A DNA stretch of 64,000 bases, taken from positions 1 through 64,000 of the forward strand of contig NZ_SORE01000029.1 in the NCBI RefSeq assembly GCF_004366595.1. Reading direction: 5' to 3'. Of this stretch, positions 43,656-52,632 are shown in pieces. The stretch's first letter is position 1, and each line of letters starts with the position of its first letter. This DNA comes from Paraburkholderia rhizosphaerae. GTDB taxonomy: Bacteria; Pseudomonadota; Gammaproteobacteria; Burkholderiales; Burkholderiaceae. A model generated the notes under the pieces. The model was not told the origin of the DNA and did no database searches. It saw only the letters and a list, made by a program, of their open reading frames with translations. The position numbers and the translations under genes were made by a program.

Positions 43656-44927
43656 CTACGTCTGCGCGTAACGCGTCGCGTGAATCTCGCGCGCCAGTGC
43701 GACAACATCGCCAATGCCTGCAATCGCATGCCGCTCGACGAGCAGCCGTTCCGCGCAGCGCAGCGCGCGTACTTCGACGCTGGCGCGCAGCGCATCGTCG
43801 GCAATACTCGTGACGTCCGCGACTTTCGCCATGCCGACGATGCGCCGGATCATCTTGCAGCCCGCAAAGCCGAGTGACGCGGCGAAGAGGCGCTGCATAA
43901 ACCGTGTGCGGAATGCTTGCTCGCATGCCCCGCTTCGGTCGTCGCCGATAAAGTGGCTTTTGCGGCGGCTTTCGTGCTCGCGCCACAGCGCGACAAACTG
44001 ATCGGCAAAGCCAGTCCAGATTTGCGTCGCCTGTTCGAGCAGCCAGTCGCGATACGGCAGTTCGCCGTTTGCTCGCTTATCGCGGTCGTGCCAGTCGCGC
44101 GAGAAATACGCGAGCAACAGATTGGCGAGCACTGCGCCGATATCGAAACCCATGGGTCCGTAGAACGCGAACTCGGGATCGATCACATAGGTCTCGTCCT
44201 CGTTGACCATGATCGATCCGGTGTGCAGATCGCCGTGCAACAGCGTTTGCGCGTCGTTCATGAACGACCACTTCATTTCGCCGACCGCGACGCGCAGCGC
44301 CGGCGACCTCCATAGCCGCTCGATCTCCGCGCGCGAAAACGCCGGGCTATACGCATTCGATGGGTGATCCTCGAACGGATACGTAAACACGAGGTCTTCG
44401 GTGATCTTGCATAGCTCGCTGTTGGTCGCAGCGCTGACCGCCTGCTTCTTCACGTCGGGCGCGAGATACAGGTCGGAGCCAAAAAACAGCGTATGGGCGA
44501 GGTAAGTGGACAGATGGCCGGCGAGCTTCGGATAGACGACGCCGTCCATCAGCCCTTGTCGAAGGATGCGATGCGACGACAGGCGCTGCATCACCATCAG
44601 AAAGCGCTCGTTGTCAGCGTGATAGACGCGCGGCACATGCTGCGGACACAGCGCGCCGAAGCGCCGCAATGCGGCGACTTCCCGCTCCATCCGATGGCGC
44701 GTCAACGGCCAGCTCTTACCGACCAGCCGCAGAAACGGCGGCGCCTGCTTGACGACGACGCTTTTCTCCGGCGCCTTCGTGTTGCTCGCGAAGTACACGT
44801 AGTTCAGGTTGCCATCGCCGACTTCGGCGATATCGAGTTCGGCAGGCTCGTTCAACAGTGCATAGACGCCTGGCACACTGCGCAGATAAGCCGATAACTC
44901 GTCACAACTCATTGCTTCAAATTCCAT
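43656..44927 (-). CDS. mtnK: MtnK-like 5-methylthioribose (5-deoxypentose) kinase
   Basis: 423 residues, aminoglycoside-phosphotransferase fold. Family features are VGDGNLNYVYFAS, VVVKQAPPFLR, VGKSWPLTRHRMEREVAALR, the catalytic loop LLHGDLHTGSIMV, and VIDPEFAFYGPMGFDIGAVLANLLLAY, which carries the Mg-binding Asp. A GGAGGAG site precedes ATG 44927. It makes the 1-phosphate of the sugar. First enzyme of the operon, 72 nt from the GntR gene. Confidence 0.9.
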   Translation of the reverse strand: MEFEAMSCDELSAYLRSVPGVYALLNEPAELDIAEVGDGNLNYVYFASNTKAPEKSVVVKQAPPFLRLVGKSWPLTRHRMEREVAALRRFGALCPQHVPRVYHADNERFLMVMQRLSSHRILRQGLMDGVVYPKLAGHLSTYLAHTLFFGSDLYLAPDVKKQAVSAATNSELCKITEDLVFTYPFEDHPSNAYSPAFSRAEIERLWRSPALRVAVGEMKWSFMNDAQTLLHGDLHTGSIMVNEDETYVIDPEFAFYGPMGFDIGAVLANLLLAYFSRDWHDRDKRANGELPYRDWLLEQATQIWTGFADQFVALWREHESRRKSHFIGDDRSGACEQAFRTRFMQRLFAASLGFAGCKMIRRIVGMAKVADVTSIADDALRASVEVRALRCAERLLVERHAIAGIGDVVALAREIHATRYAQT

Positions 44928-44999
44928 GGACTGTCTCCTCCACGGTTGAACTGCAATGCCTGGTTTGCCGGCGATTTCGCCCGAATGGGTTACGTCGGT

Positions 45000-45719
45000 T
45001 TATCGCTTCTTGCGAACCAGGTCGAACTTGAAGATGCTCGTGTTGTAGTAGTCGTTGCTATAGCAAAGCGGCTCGCCGCTTTGATCGAAATCCACTTCAT
45101 CCAGCAGTAGAAACAGGCCGAAGCCGTCGCCGAGTTCCGGCAGATCGCGCGGCGTCAGGATGGTCGGCTGGATCGACGTATGCGTGTGCGACAGCCGGCG
45201 ACCGGTGCGCGCGAACATCGCGAACAGCGATTCGCCGAGATCGCCGCCGGCTGCATCGAACACGGCCTTCGGCACGGTGTCGATGCAATACGCGGCAATC
45301 GCGTCGTCCGCACATCGCACGCGTTCGATGCGTACGCATTCGTCGCCGACATTCAGACGCAGTTTGCCGGCAAGACTCTCGGAGGCGTTGATGTGCTCGA
45401 TCTGAATCCGGCAGGTGGAGGGTACCGCGCCGACGCTGCGGATCATATCGGTGACAGACATCAGATCATCGAGACCGCCTTGCAGTTTCAACGAAATTTG
45501 TCTGATGAAGGTGCCGCGACCTTGGACACGTGAGAGCAAGCCATGCGAGATCATCTGCGCAACGGCTTCGCGAAGACTCGACCGACCCACTCCCAAAAGA
45601 TCGCAGAGCTCCATTTCAGTGGGAATCTGATCACCGGGCTTAAGCGAGCGCTCGCGGATCATCGTCATCAGCGATTCCTGGATTTTCTCGCTCATCGAGT
45701 GTTCGACGGACAGGCGCAT
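45000..45719 (-). CDS. GntR-family regulator, UTRA (HutC) type
   Basis: 239 residues from ATG 45719; ATG 45695 is also possible. ATG 45758 lies within a palindrome and is unlikely. Helix-turn-helix: KIQESLMTMIRERSLKPGDQIPTEMELCDLLGVGRSSLREAVAQMISHGLLSRVQGRGTFI. The C-terminal part is a UTRA-like sensing domain. It lies just upstream of the mtnK operon on the same strand and probably senses one of its intermediates. Confidence 0.85.
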   Translation of the reverse strand: MRLSVEHSMSEKIQESLMTMIRERSLKPGDQIPTEMELCDLLGVGRSSLREAVAQMISHGLLSRVQGRGTFIRQISLKLQGGLDDLMSVTDMIRSVGAVPSTCRIQIEHINASESLAGKLRLNVGDECVRIERVRCADDAIAAYCIDTVPKAVFDAAGGDLGESLFAMFARTGRRLSHTHTSIQPTILTPRDLPELGDGFGLFLLLDEVDFDQSGEPLCYSNDYYNTSIFKFDLVRKKR

Positions 45720-45754
45720 GGACGGGTCATGGAGTCGGCTAACGGAGCGAATAT

Positions 45755-45772
45755 ACATCAGATGTCTGATGT
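45755..45772. promoter_or_regulatory. Palindrome upstream of the GntR gene, probable operator
   Basis: The arms ACATCAGA and TCTGATGT are separated by TG. It lies between the GntR gene and the divergent YjbQ-type gene, a position that suits autoregulation. Confidence 0.5.
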
Positions 45773-45912
45773 TTCAGTGGGTGTTTACCCGTGATTCGCA
45801 TAAGTAAAGGCGCTGACTTGTGGGGAGGTTGCGATTGCTGCAAATGCACACCGCGCCCTATGCTGAGAAGATCAGACCGCGTGAGCGGCGCAGCATTTCA
45901 ATGGAGGTTTCG

Positions 45913-46332
45913 ATGCAACAGGCGCTTCATCATCTGCATGTGCGTGCGCGCACACGCGGACTCGTCGATATCACGAAGCAGGTGCGGGAGTTCGTTGCGG
46001 AGCAGGCGATCGAAGTCGGATTGCTGACGATCTTCTGTCGGCATACGTCGGCTTCATTGCTGATACAGGAGAATGCCGACCCGTCCGTGCGCAGAGATAT
46101 CGAGCGGTACTTCGCAGCGATCGCTCCGGAAGATGCACATCGCTATGAACACGATACCGAGGGACTCGACGATATGCCCGCGCATTTGCGCGCAGCGCTG
46201 ACGCAAGTGCAGTTGTCGATTCCGGTTGAAGAAAGCGCGTTAGTGCTCGGCACGTGGCAAGGGATTTACCTGTTCGAGCATCGGCGTGAGCCGTCGACGC
46301 GCGATATCGTGCTGCATCTGATCGGGACTTAG
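45913..46332 (+). CDS. YjbQ/UPF0047 family protein
   Basis: 139 residues from ATG 45913 with GGAGG 5 nt upstream. The family pattern is clear: GLVDITKQVREFVAEQ, LLTIFCRHTSASLLIQENADPSVRRD, HYEHDTEG-like RYEHDTEGLDDMPAHLRAAL and GTWQGIYLFEHR. Members have weak thiamine-phosphate synthase activity in vitro but no settled role. It is divergent from the GntR gene. Confidence 0.9.
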   Translation: MQQALHHLHVRARTRGLVDITKQVREFVAEQAIEVGLLTIFCRHTSASLLIQENADPSVRRDIERYFAAIAPEDAHRYEHDTEGLDDMPAHLRAALTQVQLSIPVEESALVLGTWQGIYLFEHRREPSTRDIVLHLIGT

Positions 46333-46346
46333 CGGGGAAGCACCGG

Positions 46347-46541
46347 TCACTCTTCGAGGCGTTTTAACTCGTCGTGAGCGAGCCGCTCAAGTTCCTTTAG
46401 TGTGAAGTCGTTGACGTTCACGCTGGCTTGAAAGTGGATCTGCACTTTGGCCGACTCACCTGCCGGATTCTGCAACACGACAAAGACCGTGTTCGGATGA
46501 ACGTCGCGATTGATTGTGACTGTTGTGATTCTGAGTGTCAT
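46347..46541 (-). CDS. Small hypothetical protein (64 aa)
   Basis: A GGGGAAGGG site precedes ATG 46541. The protein has a beta-rich first half (LRITTVTINRDVHPNTVFVVLQNPAG) and a charged C-terminal helix (LKELERLAHDELKRLEE). No family recognised. It converges with the YjbQ-type gene. Confidence 0.5.
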   Translation of the reverse strand: MTLRITTVTINRDVHPNTVFVVLQNPAGESAKVQIHFQASVNVNDFTLKELERLAHDELKRLEE

Positions 46542-46770
46542 TCGCCCTTCCCCGTTTTGATCGTCTGTTTAGCTTACCCGAAGCTTTGATGCAATGAAAT
46601 CTGTAAGGTGCGACAACCCTCTTTCTTTCGTCGAGTGTAAGCGACGTGCTTGTTGGTTATTCGTTAGCCACGCTTGAGGTGCGACAATTTGTCTCCCCCT
46701 CCGATGTCGCGGCTTCGCGTCGCCACGACATGATTGTCACCTCTGTTACGAATGCGGACATCAGGATCTT

Positions 46771-47037
46771 TTAGTGGATCTCACATGAATGTCGGTCAGC
46801 CGCAAGGTGTTCAGTATGCCATTCGTCAATCGACGTCACGGCCTTGTGCTCGACCATGCTCATCGCCATCAGCACGTCGATCTTCAGGCGCGAAAAGGTC
46901 AGATCTACGCCGGGAATACGGGCTTGCCGCGTACGCTCCTCAATGCCTTCAATTTTGGCTTCGCAATGCCATTGCGTGCCTGACGCGTCCGGAGCCATGT
47001 CGACAGTGACTCGAAAGCCTCGGTGATTGATTGCCAT
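46771..47037 (-). CDS. Small conserved hypothetical protein (88 aa)
   Basis: A GGAGG site precedes ATG 47037. The sequence HRGFRVTVDMAPDASGTQWHCEAKIEG...LTFSRLKIDVLMAMSMVEHKAVTSIDEW looks like the small soluble proteins common in Burkholderiaceae. No function known. The 229 bases between it and the next small gene show only a short repeated AGGTGCGACAA at about 46604 and 46678. Confidence 0.6.
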   Translation of the reverse strand: MAINHRGFRVTVDMAPDASGTQWHCEAKIEGIEERTRQARIPGVDLTFSRLKIDVLMAMSMVEHKAVTSIDEWHTEHLAADRHSCEIH

Positions 47038-47445
47038 AAATCCTCCAGATTCCTAACAAATCGCAAGACAACTCGCCGCGATATGCGACAGAGGTGGCGA
47101 ATATACATCGGGCAGAAAAGTTGTTCAGTGAGGTTGGCAAAAGCTATTAAGAGACTCGGGCAGCGGCTTTCAGATTGATATTCCAATGGAATTACGGAGA
47201 GCCTTCAACGACTGGACAATTCGCGCAGACTCGCTTCATTGGAAAAATCTGAATCGCCTCTGAGTTGCGAAGGTTCTGACATCCGTCGCCTACGCGTCCG
47301 CATCGGCGGACAACGCAACAGTAAAGAATTGTCAAAGCTTGTCGCGATACGTTCCCTTTTACGTAGAACTGCTTACACTGTGGTTTGCTTACGGAAGTCG
47401 GCTACGCGTCGACCTTATAAAAAGAGGATGTGTCAGCGTTTGACC
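47038..47445. other. Upstream region of the phospholipase effector gene
   Basis: About 400 bases with no supported gene. The effector frame is open from 47239 but without a credible start there. No VgrG, PAAR or Hcp gene lies nearby. Confidence 0.4.
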
Positions 47446-49416
47446 ATGACAACACAAAAGCCGATTAACGTACCCATTGCGCTGTCCCGCTGCAGAAGCG
47501 CGACGCTCACCCTTCCCTGGTTCGTACAACGGACCGAATACTGCCCGGCACCAGCGACATTCAAGCCGTTGGTGAATGGCGAAGAGGCCTTCGGCACGGT
47601 CTATGACGCATTGCTGAACGCGAGGCGTTCGGTCGATATCATCTGCTGGGGCTTTCAGCCATCGATGTATTTCAAACGGGGAAGCGGCAGCGCATCGGTG
47701 CCAATCGGGCAACTGCTTGCCCAACTTGGCGCGAATGGCATCAAGGTTCGTCTGCTGTGCTGGCAGGATGATCTGCATCTCGCCGAGTTCAGCGAGAACG
47801 GTGCACCGGGCAACAACCTCGCCACGTCGATCAAGCCGTTGCTACCCGACTGGTTTGTTTCGCTACCGGGCGTTTCGAATTTCGTTTCCAAGGACTATCA
47901 GGCCGGATGGGAACGCGAGTTCGACATTGAGTGGTACCGGCGCGCCAATCTGAACAACGTCACCCGCGCCAGGTATCGTGCCGCGAGTGACAGGGTCGTA
48001 GACTTCGCATTTCGAAAGGATGCGTTCAGGAATCTCGAGTTCGCAACGCGGGATTTCAGTCTGCACAACCGCGATGAAATCGACCATCGGATGAAGCTTC
48101 ATAACGAAGCGGTGCGTCAGGGAGCCGCCACGGGATCGGTGGGTCGTGCGGCCATGGCGGCCTTTCCAACCCACCATCAGAAGATGGTGCTGATCGATTA
48201 CGACATCCCGGACCGCGCAGTCGGCTTTGTCATGGGCCATAACATGCTCGATACGTACTGGGACCGCGACGACCACAGTTACGTACGCATGCATCCGCAG
48301 ATGGGCCGCAACGGACTGCATCCGCGCCAGGATATCTCCAGCCGCGTAAGCGGCCCGGTGCTCGAGTATCTGAACGAAAACTTCTGCCAGGCGTGGGACG
48401 ATGCGACAGGCCAGACTCTTACGCAGTCGCGCGCTGCGGTTGCAAGTCAGTTGACCTTGCGTCGGGACTTCGATACGCCCGTGATGGCGCAGGTACTTCG
48501 AACCCAATCGCAGCACGAAAAGCGCGACATCGCCAGCATGTATCTACAGGCGGTCAATAACGCCACCAGGTTCATCTATATCGAGAACCAGTATTTCCGC
48601 TGGTCGGAGCTAGCGGAAAAGATCACGCAGGTGGCGGCGGCGCTGGTCAGCGCCGGGCGTGACCCGGGCAAGCACGGTCCTATCTATCTGTTTGTCGTGA
48701 CCAACTCGAATGAGGAGGCGATCGGTCCGGGCACCGTCAACACCTATCACATGCTTAATGCGCTCGGCAAAGCCGACCGCGTACCGGCGATAGCGCGTCT
48801 GGAGCGCCGCGACGTCCTGCAAGCCCAGTTGTCGACAGCTCAAGACCGACTCGCACAGGCGAATCGGGAAATGAATCAGGTTATGAAGGGGAATTACGAC
48901 TACAGCAAGTTCCCGAATGTCGCGGCCATTCAGCAGGATCAGCTAGCCCATCAGGCCGAGGTCGCGTCTATCCGGCAACAGATTGACGACAACGAGAAAA
49001 ACCCGATTGCGCCGATCGAAATTCCGGGACTCAAGGTGCAGATCTGTACGCTTGTGGCACCCGACTCGCCGCCTGAAAAGTGGGACTACGTTTACGTGCA
49101 TAGCAAGCTGATGATTGTGGACGACGTATTTATGACCTTGGGCTCCGCCAACATCAATCTGCGCAGCATGGCGGTGGATAGTGAGCTGAACATCTGCCAC
49201 GAGAATATGGCTGTCACGCAGCCATTGCGGAGACGGTTGTGGGATTTGCATACCAGAGGATTCGAGGGTGGCGCATCGGACCAGCCGGTAGAAGCCTTTA
49301 ATGCCTGGTCAAAAATCGTTATCCGGAACGCTCAGAATCAGAAAAGAGGTCTCGCACCTATCGCCTCGCTGGTCGGCTTTTCATATACCTCCGGCAGGCG
49401 CAGTACCGACGATTGA
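47446..49416 (+). CDS. tle5: Type VI secretion phospholipase D effector (Tle5-like)
   Basis: 656 residues from ATG 47446 (ATG 47428 is the other choice). Two HxKxxxxD motifs define phospholipase D: HQKMVLID (His244, Lys246, Asp251) and HSKLMIVD (His about 552). The length, the 300-residue spacing and the linker fit the PldA/PldB effectors, which hydrolyse phosphatidylethanolamine in target cells. No signal peptide is present, as expected for T6SS cargo. Its stop is 3 nt before the first immunity gene. A class of housekeeping PLDs is excluded by this immunity context. Confidence 0.85.
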   Translation: MTTQKPINVPIALSRCRSATLTLPWFVQRTEYCPAPATFKPLVNGEEAFGTVYDALLNARRSVDIICWGFQPSMYFKRGSGSASVPIGQLLAQLGANGIKVRLLCWQDDLHLAEFSENGAPGNNLATSIKPLLPDWFVSLPGVSNFVSKDYQAGWEREFDIEWYRRANLNNVTRARYRAASDRVVDFAFRKDAFRNLEFATRDFSLHNRDEIDHRMKLHNEAVRQGAATGSVGRAAMAAFPTHHQKMVLIDYDIPDRAVGFVMGHNMLDTYWDRDDHSYVRMHPQMGRNGLHPRQDISSRVSGPVLEYLNENFCQAWDDATGQTLTQSRAAVASQLTLRRDFDTPVMAQVLRTQSQHEKRDIASMYLQAVNNATRFIYIENQYFRWSELAEKITQVAAALVSAGRDPGKHGPIYLFVVTNSNEEAIGPGTVNTYHMLNALGKADRVPAIARLERRDVLQAQLSTAQDRLAQANREMNQVMKGNYDYSKFPNVAAIQQDQLAHQAEVASIRQQIDDNEKNPIAPIEIPGLKVQICTLVAPDSPPEKWDYVYVHSKLMIVDDVFMTLGSANINLRSMAVDSELNICHENMAVTQPLRRRLWDLHTRGFEGGASDQPVEAFNAWSKIVIRNAQNQKRGLAPIASLVGFSYTSGRRSTDD

Positions 49417-49419
49417 ATC

Positions 49420-50697
49420 ATGAACCGGACCACATTGATAATCGCGCTCGCAATGCTCGCGGGCGCCTGCTCTAAAAAGGACGACACCGTGCCTTCGCAA
49501 TCCGACTGGAACGCCCTGCGCGCCAACCTCGCGTTCACCTGCACCCACGAAGCCGATCACCTGCCGGCACTCAATGCAGATGCCGATCAGCTCTTCAAGT
49601 ATGGCCGCTTCCTGGAGAAGAAATATGGCCCGAAAGACTACAGCGCGGTGGCGCGCTATTACCGGATCGCGGCAGCACACGGCCACTACAAGGCCAACAA
49701 CAATCTGCAGAAACTCGTCTCCACAGGACTTGCGCCTTCGCCCCATGCAGCGCACGAAACGATCGACCTCGCTGAACAGCTAATCGCCGCGGGTGTGCCC
49801 GGCGGCTACTACGACATGGCGCACTATCTTGAACTGGGCTACGGCGTTAAGCAGGATAACGAAAAAGCGCTTCGATACTTCCGCAAGGCCGCTGATCTGG
49901 GCAGTCCGGAAGCGCAGTTTTATGTGGGCGACCTGCTGTCACCACGGGACAAGGCACCAGCAATTTCCCGCCAGATGACGACATGCGCCACCGAGCAGGG
50001 ATACGGTAAGGCCGCCAGTTACCTTGGCGTCGATCTGATGACTGACAAACTCTACCCCGATGCCCTCCGTGCCTTCCAGAAAGGTGTCGAGGCAGGCGAC
50101 ACCCTATCTGCTTCGTTTTTGGAAGACGGATTCGATACCGACGAGTCCGACAAGCTCAACTACCTTGCGTTGCCGCGCGACCCTGAACGGAAGCGCAGAT
50201 ACAGGGCCATCTGGGAATATTTGAACGACAATGACGGCCTCAACCCGAAGGTGCCCGATATCGACCAGATCGTGCCGCTGCCGCCTGCAAAGCTGCCGCC
50301 GTGGGACGGCACCTTCCAGTGGCAGAAGGAACGGGACGCAGCGAAGCCGCCACAGGAGCCCGACAACGAACTGGTCGAACGTCTTGCTCGCGAGAAAAAC
50401 CTCGACCCCGCGACGGGCCTTCCTCTGGAGCCGGCCAAAGGTGCCAACGCCGGGCGCGTACCGCTGGGGACCGTCGCACGCACCGGCGAGATCTGTCCGC
50501 AGACCGGTGTGTGGTGCGATCTGCAGTCAGGCGGCGTGCGCCGCGAGACGATGCGCCTGCTCATAAAGGGCGAGACGATGCCACAGCTCCGCACGAACCA
50601 TCCTCGCCCCGTTCCCGGCCTCGATGCGCTGCTTGGCATGCGTGTAAGCCACACCGATGCGACCTGGAGCCTTCTGGCTTACCCCGACCAGACATAG
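49420..50697 (+). CDS. Tli5-like immunity lipoprotein with Sel1 repeats, copy 1
   Basis: 425 residues. A lipoprotein signal (LAGAC, Cys17) places it in the periplasm, where Tle5 effectors act. Sel1-like helical repeats lie around DYSAVARYYRIAAAHGHYKANNNL and DNEKALRYFRKAADLGSPEAQFYVGDLL. The C-terminal 170 residues are Pro-rich with a CPQTGVWCDL segment (DUF6396-type context). Immunity proteins of Tle5 phospholipases in Pseudomonas are Sel1-repeat proteins encoded directly behind the effector. This is the intact copy. Confidence 0.82.
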   Translation: MNRTTLIIALAMLAGACSKKDDTVPSQSDWNALRANLAFTCTHEADHLPALNADADQLFKYGRFLEKKYGPKDYSAVARYYRIAAAHGHYKANNNLQKLVSTGLAPSPHAAHETIDLAEQLIAAGVPGGYYDMAHYLELGYGVKQDNEKALRYFRKAADLGSPEAQFYVGDLLSPRDKAPAISRQMTTCATEQGYGKAASYLGVDLMTDKLYPDALRAFQKGVEAGDTLSASFLEDGFDTDESDKLNYLALPRDPERKRRYRAIWEYLNDNDGLNPKVPDIDQIVPLPPAKLPPWDGTFQWQKERDAAKPPQEPDNELVERLAREKNLDPATGLPLEPAKGANAGRVPLGTVARTGEICPQTGVWCDLQSGGVRRETMRLLIKGETMPQLRTNHPRPVPGLDALLGMRVSHTDATWSLLAYPDQT

Positions 50698-50716
50698 CGC
50701 GTTCGTGATTCCCCTA

Positions 50717-50745
50717 GACCCGCTGTGGCGGGATTCTTCTTTCGA
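50717..50745 (+). terminator. Putative terminator after immunity copy 1
   Basis: Stem CCCGC-TGTG-GCGGG is followed by the T-rich ATTCTTCTTTC. The stem is short, so efficiency is uncertain. Confidence 0.5.
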
Positions 50746-50915
50746 GCGGCCGACACGCTTACGCTTCAGTTTGGTCCCTTAGTCCCAGTGACAAACAGAA
50801 AAGCGCCGGTAAAGCGTGTCACGGAACGGACACTTCACATTCAATACCCTGGAAGGTTGAGCGGCACTAGCCAGGCAGACGAAGAAGCGAACCGTGGCAT
50901 CGAAAAGGTCTGCGA

Positions 50916-50993
50916 CAGAAGAGCGGTGTCGCGCCCATTGCCCCGCTCGTCGGCTTTTCATATACCTCCACCAAGCGCAGTACTGACGATTGA
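50916..50993 (+). repeat. Duplicated 3' end of the phospholipase gene
   Basis: This stretch matches the last 78 bases of the phospholipase gene (49339-49416), including its stop, with a few substitutions. It lies directly before immunity copy 2, so the duplicated unit began inside the effector gene. Confidence 0.75.
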
Positions 50994-50996
50994 ACC

Positions 50997-52223
50997 ATGA
51001 ACCGGACCGCATTGATAATCGCGCTCGCATTGCTCGCGGGCGCCTGCTCTAAAAAGGACAATACTGTGCCTTCCCAATCCGACTGGAGCGCTGTGCGCGC
51101 CAACCTCGCGTTCACCTGCACCCACGAAGCCGATCACCTGCCGGCACTCAATGCAGATGCCGACCAGCTCTTCAAGTATGGCCGCTTCCTGGAGAAGAAA
51201 TATGGCCCGAAGGACTACAGCGCGGTGGCGCGCTATTACCGGATCGCGGCAGCACACGGCCACTACAAGGCCAACAACAATCTGCAGAAACTCGTCTCCA
51301 CAGGACTTGCGCCTTCGCCCCATGCAGCGCACGAAACGATCGACCTCGCTGAACAGCTAATCGCCGCGGGTGTGCCCGGCGGCTACTACGACATGGCGCA
51401 CTATCTTGAACTGGGCTACGGTGTTAAGCAGGATAACGAAAAAGCGCTCCGGTACTTCCGCAAGGCCGCTGACCTGGGCAGTCCGGAAGCGCAGTTTTAT
51501 GTCGGCGACCTGCTGTCACCACGGGACAAGCCACCAGCAATTTCCCGCCAGATGACGACATGCGCCACCGAGCAGGGATACGGTAAGGCCGCCAGTTACC
51601 TTGGCATCGATCTGATGACTGACAAACTCTATCCCGATGCTCTCCGTGCCTTCCAGAAAGGTGTTGAGGCAGGCGATTCACAATCGGCTTCGTTTCTGGA
51701 GGGCGGATTCAATGCCGACGAATCCAACAAGCTCTATTACCTTGCGTTGCCTCGCGATCCTGAACGAGCGCGCAGATACGAGGCCATCTGGGAATATTTG
51801 AACGACAATGACGGCCTCAACCCGAAGGTGCCCGATATCGACCAGATCGTGCCGCTGCCGCCTGCGAAGCTGCCGCCGTGGGACGGCACCTTCCAGTGGC
51901 AGAAGGAACGGGACGCAGCGAAGCCGCCACAGGAGCCCGACAACGAACTGGTCGAACGTCTTGCTCGCGAGAAAAACCTCGACCCCGTGACGGGCCTTCC
52001 TCTGGAGCCGGCCAAAGGTGCCAACGCCGGGCGCGTACCGCTGGGGACCGTCGCACGCACCGGCGAGATCTGTCCGCAGACCGGTGTGTGGTGCGATCTG
52101 CAGTCAGGCGGCGTGCGCCGCGAGACGATGCGCCTGCTCATAAAGGGCGAGAGGATGCCACAGCTCCGCACGAACCATCCTAGCCCGTTCCCGGCCTCGA
52201 TGCGCTGCTTGGCATGCGTGTAA
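50997..52223 (+). CDS. Tli5-like immunity lipoprotein, copy 2, C-terminus frameshifted
   Basis: 408 residues, about 95 percent identical to copy 1 over most of its length, with the same lipobox LAGAC and Sel1 repeats. Near 52180 one base is missing relative to copy 1 (CTCGCCCCG becomes CTAGCCCG). The last residues become SPFPASMRCLACV and about 25 residues of copy 1 are replaced. The DNA past the stop still matches the copy 1 ending through the original stop near 52272, so the shift is recent. Substitutions cluster around residues 220-265, hinting at altered specificity. Confidence 0.8.
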   Translation: MNRTALIIALALLAGACSKKDNTVPSQSDWSAVRANLAFTCTHEADHLPALNADADQLFKYGRFLEKKYGPKDYSAVARYYRIAAAHGHYKANNNLQKLVSTGLAPSPHAAHETIDLAEQLIAAGVPGGYYDMAHYLELGYGVKQDNEKALRYFRKAADLGSPEAQFYVGDLLSPRDKPPAISRQMTTCATEQGYGKAASYLGIDLMTDKLYPDALRAFQKGVEAGDSQSASFLEGGFNADESNKLYYLALPRDPERARRYEAIWEYLNDNDGLNPKVPDIDQIVPLPPAKLPPWDGTFQWQKERDAAKPPQEPDNELVERLAREKNLDPVTGLPLEPAKGANAGRVPLGTVARTGEICPQTGVWCDLQSGGVRRETMRLLIKGERMPQLRTNHPSPFPASMRCLACV

Positions 52224-52411
52224 GCCACACCGATGCGACCTGGAGCCTTCTCGCTTACCCCGACCAGACATAGCGCGTTCGTGACTCCGCATAGGCCACT
52301 TTGACCAGCCCTTCATTCGAGGGGCAGTCGCAAATCAGAACGATGAGGTTCCAACTTCAGCATGCGCGGATCGTCGAGCGCACCGTGAGTCGTTTTGTGA
52401 GGCGGATAAAC

Positions 52412-52450
52412 AAAAATCCCGCAAGTCGCTGGACTTGCGGGATTTTCTTT
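52412..52450 (-). terminator. Terminator downstream of tRNA-Ser
   Basis: A perfect 15-bp stem (AAAATCCCGCAAGTC and its complement) around GCTG ends in a T-run on the minus strand. It may also work in the plus direction for the immunity gene. Confidence 0.85.
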
Positions 52451-52458
52451 AACCGTTC

Positions 52459-52549
52459 TGGCGGAGAGAGGGGGATTCGAACCCCCGATAGGCTATTAAC
52501 CTATACACGCTTTCCAGGCGTGCGACTTAAACCGCTCATCCATCTCTCC
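52459..52549 (-). tRNA. tRNA-Ser(GGA)
   Basis: 91 nt including encoded CCA. Acceptor GGAGAGA pairs with TCTCTCC. The anticodon GGA (52513-52515 on the plus strand) sits in a loop flanked by CGCCT and AAGCG. A long variable arm (GTATAGGTTAATAGCCTAT) marks a class II serine tRNA, followed by a TTCGAAT T-loop. It reads UCC and UCU. Confidence 0.95.
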
Positions 52550-52632
52550 GGCGGGGACGCGCATTATAGCAAACTCCTGGACGCGCGCCCATCTCCCGGA
52601 TGGCCGATGGTGACAAGAAACCAAACGCCCGC

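Noticed and set aside
52459..52549. tRNA-Ser as an integration site for the T6SS effector island
   Set aside because: No integrase and no repeat of the tRNA 3' end is visible on the other side, so there is no evidence of integration.
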